Under the pieces are notes generated by a model. The model was not told where the DNA came from and searched no databases. It saw nothing but the letters and a program-made list of their open reading frames with translations. This document shows, one piece after another, positions 42,018-42,827 of a stretch of DNA of 42,827 nt. This DNA is from Deltaproteobacteria bacterium. GTDB lineage: Bacteria > Desulfobacterota > Syntrophia > Syntrophales > UBA5619. The first letter of the stretch is position 1. Every line of letters starts with the position of its first letter. The stretch spans positions 1-42,827 of the forward strand of contig JAJFTY010000114.1 in NCBI GenBank assembly GCA_021372695.1. Reading direction: 5' to 3'. Position numbers and translations under genes: made by a program.

Positions 42018-42123
42018 GGTCCCTCCTATCCCCACTGATTCATACAGCAAGAAAGAAATTCGGGGAGGGATTTCTCCCTCCCCGGTCAAAGTGGTTTTAC
42101 GAATCTTCGCGATCAACTTCTTC

Positions 42124-42151
42124 AGCAGGCTTCATGAATCAGAAGCCCGCC
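42124..42151 (-). terminator. hairpin spanning the stop codon of propeller gene 2
   Basis: A stem of about 10 pairs with two G-T pairs (minus strand GGCGGGCTTC with GAAGCCTGCT) and the loop TGATTCAT holding the TGA stop. It matches the hairpin at 19624 in loop sequence and position; one pair differs by a compensating change. Confidence 0.4.
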
Positions 42152-42827
42152 ACCATAATAGATGGATCTGTCGTTGAAAGCTTGGTCCATGCGCCGCTTT
42201 CCCATTTTAAAAGCCCAGACGCTCCGTAGTCGGCGTACAATGCTGAACCTGACGCCACCATGCTCGTCGGAATATTTGAGTTGATCTTGGACCATACGCT
42301 GCCATCCCATTTATAGAGGCCCTTACCCGTGAAGGTCCCATAAAGTAACGTTCCCGAAGCCACTATGCTTGTCGGAACATTTGAGTTGATCTGGGACCAT
42401 ACGCTGCCATCCCATTTATAGAGCCCCCTACCCGTGAAGGTCCCATAAAGTAACGTTCCCGAAGCCACCATGCTAGTCGGGATATTTGAGTTGATCTTGG
42501 ACCATACGCTGCCATCCCATTTGTAGAGGCCTTTGCCCGTGAAGGTCCCGTAGAGAACCGATCCGGAGGCCACCATGCTAGTCGGGATATTTGAGTTGAT
42601 CTGGGACCATGCGCTGCCATCCCATTTATAGAGACACTTACCCGTGAAGGTCCCATAAAGTAACGTTCCCGAAGCCACCATGCTAGTCGGAACAGCCGCA
42701 TTGATCCTGGTCCAGACACTGCCGTTCCACTGATAGAGACCGGAACCCGTGACCCTCGCAAACATGAGCGACCCTGAAGCCACCATATTCGCCGGAACGG
42801 CCGCATTGATCTGCGTCCATGTGCCCA
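42139..42827 (-). CDS. secreted 35-residue-repeat beta-propeller protein (copy 2), C-terminal part
   Basis: The C-terminal 229 codons of a gene that continues past the right edge. It is made of at least six 35-residue units ('LYGTFTGKGLYKWDGSVWSK') and ends like copy 1 ('LKWESGAWTKLSTTDPSIMV' compared with 'LKWENDAWTSLSTADPSMIV'). The outermost unit visible ('INAAVPANMVASGSLMFARV') is more divergent. It likely forms a beta-propeller of a secreted binding protein. It is transcribed toward the FKBP gene, 122 bp away. Confidence 0.85.
   Translation of the reverse strand, partial: GTWTQINAAVPANMVASGSLMFARVTGSGLYQWNGSVWTRINAAVPTSMVASGTLLYGTFTGKCLYKWDGSAWSQINSNIPTSMVASGSVLYGTFTGKGLYKWDGSVWSKINSNIPTSMVASGTLLYGTFTGRGLYKWDGSVWSQINSNVPTSIVASGTLLYGTFTGKGLYKWDGSVWSKINSNIPTSMVASGSALYADYGASGLLKWESGAWTKLSTTDPSIMVAGF
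42142..42827 (-). repeat. tandem 105-bp coding repeats, locus 2
   Basis: At least six in-frame 105-bp units, near-identical to those at 19639-20265 and in the same orientation. The 59 bp at 42254-42312 match 19961-20019 exactly. Confidence 0.85.

Overview
The window is about 43 kb of GC-rich, gene-dense bacterial chromosome. The gene content suggests a Gram-negative anaerobe of the Desulfobacterota/Deltaproteobacteria type. The evidence is a type II secretion (T2SS) pseudopilin operon, YjbH-like outer-membrane protein, class I adenylate cyclase, NDP-forming acyl-CoA synthetase, FmdB zinc ribbon, an FNR-type regulator paired with a 4Fe-4S protein, and dispersed REP-like palindromes of a style common in that group. 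The taxonomic call is inference. No rRNA, tRNA, CRISPR array or complete insertion sequence was seen.

Left part (1-9.5 kb): the start of a MoxR-type AAA ATPase, a small hypothetical protein, an NADPH-dependent FMN reductase, a DUF1460 NlpC/P60-like amidase coupled to a 50-residue membrane peptide, and a cupin ended by a strong terminator. A minus-strand run of seven genes follows: glycosyltransferase, ABM monooxygenase, azlC, azlD, an unknown protein, cyaA and a DUF4922 HIT-like protein. An FmdB zinc-ribbon gene closes this part.

Middle (9.8-19.5 kb): a plus-strand AMP-forming acyl-CoA synthetase converges on a minus-strand ADP-forming acyl-CoA synthetase. Between them sits a 255-bp element bounded by perfect 24-bp inverted repeats. 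Next come a cupin-ABM fusion and a Crp/Fnr regulator divergent from a 4Fe-4S protein. The two promoters of that divergent pair have both -35 boxes inside one FNR-like palindrome. A YjbH-type outer-membrane protein with a small secreted partner follows.

Right part (19.6-42.8 kb): two paralogous secreted beta-propeller proteins built from 35-residue repeats lie in the same orientation at both ends of a 22-kb block. Inside the block the T2SS genes are split into two converging arms. gspG-gspD are on the plus strand. gspI-J-K-L-M-C are on the minus strand behind an FKBP isomerase. gspE, gspF and gspH are not present.

Between the two secretion arms, directly after gspD, is an 11-gene metal and redox module: CusB-like adaptor with added metal-binding regions, CusA-like pump, TlpA thioredoxin, c-type cytochrome, Tat-type TlpA thioredoxin, Cys-rich secreted protein, two NosL-type copper proteins, a small membrane protein, an FtsX-type ABC permease with its ATPase, and a polytopic membrane protein with paired cysteines. 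I read it as a periplasmic copper handling/export and cysteine-redox system. It is the most interesting candidate system in the window.
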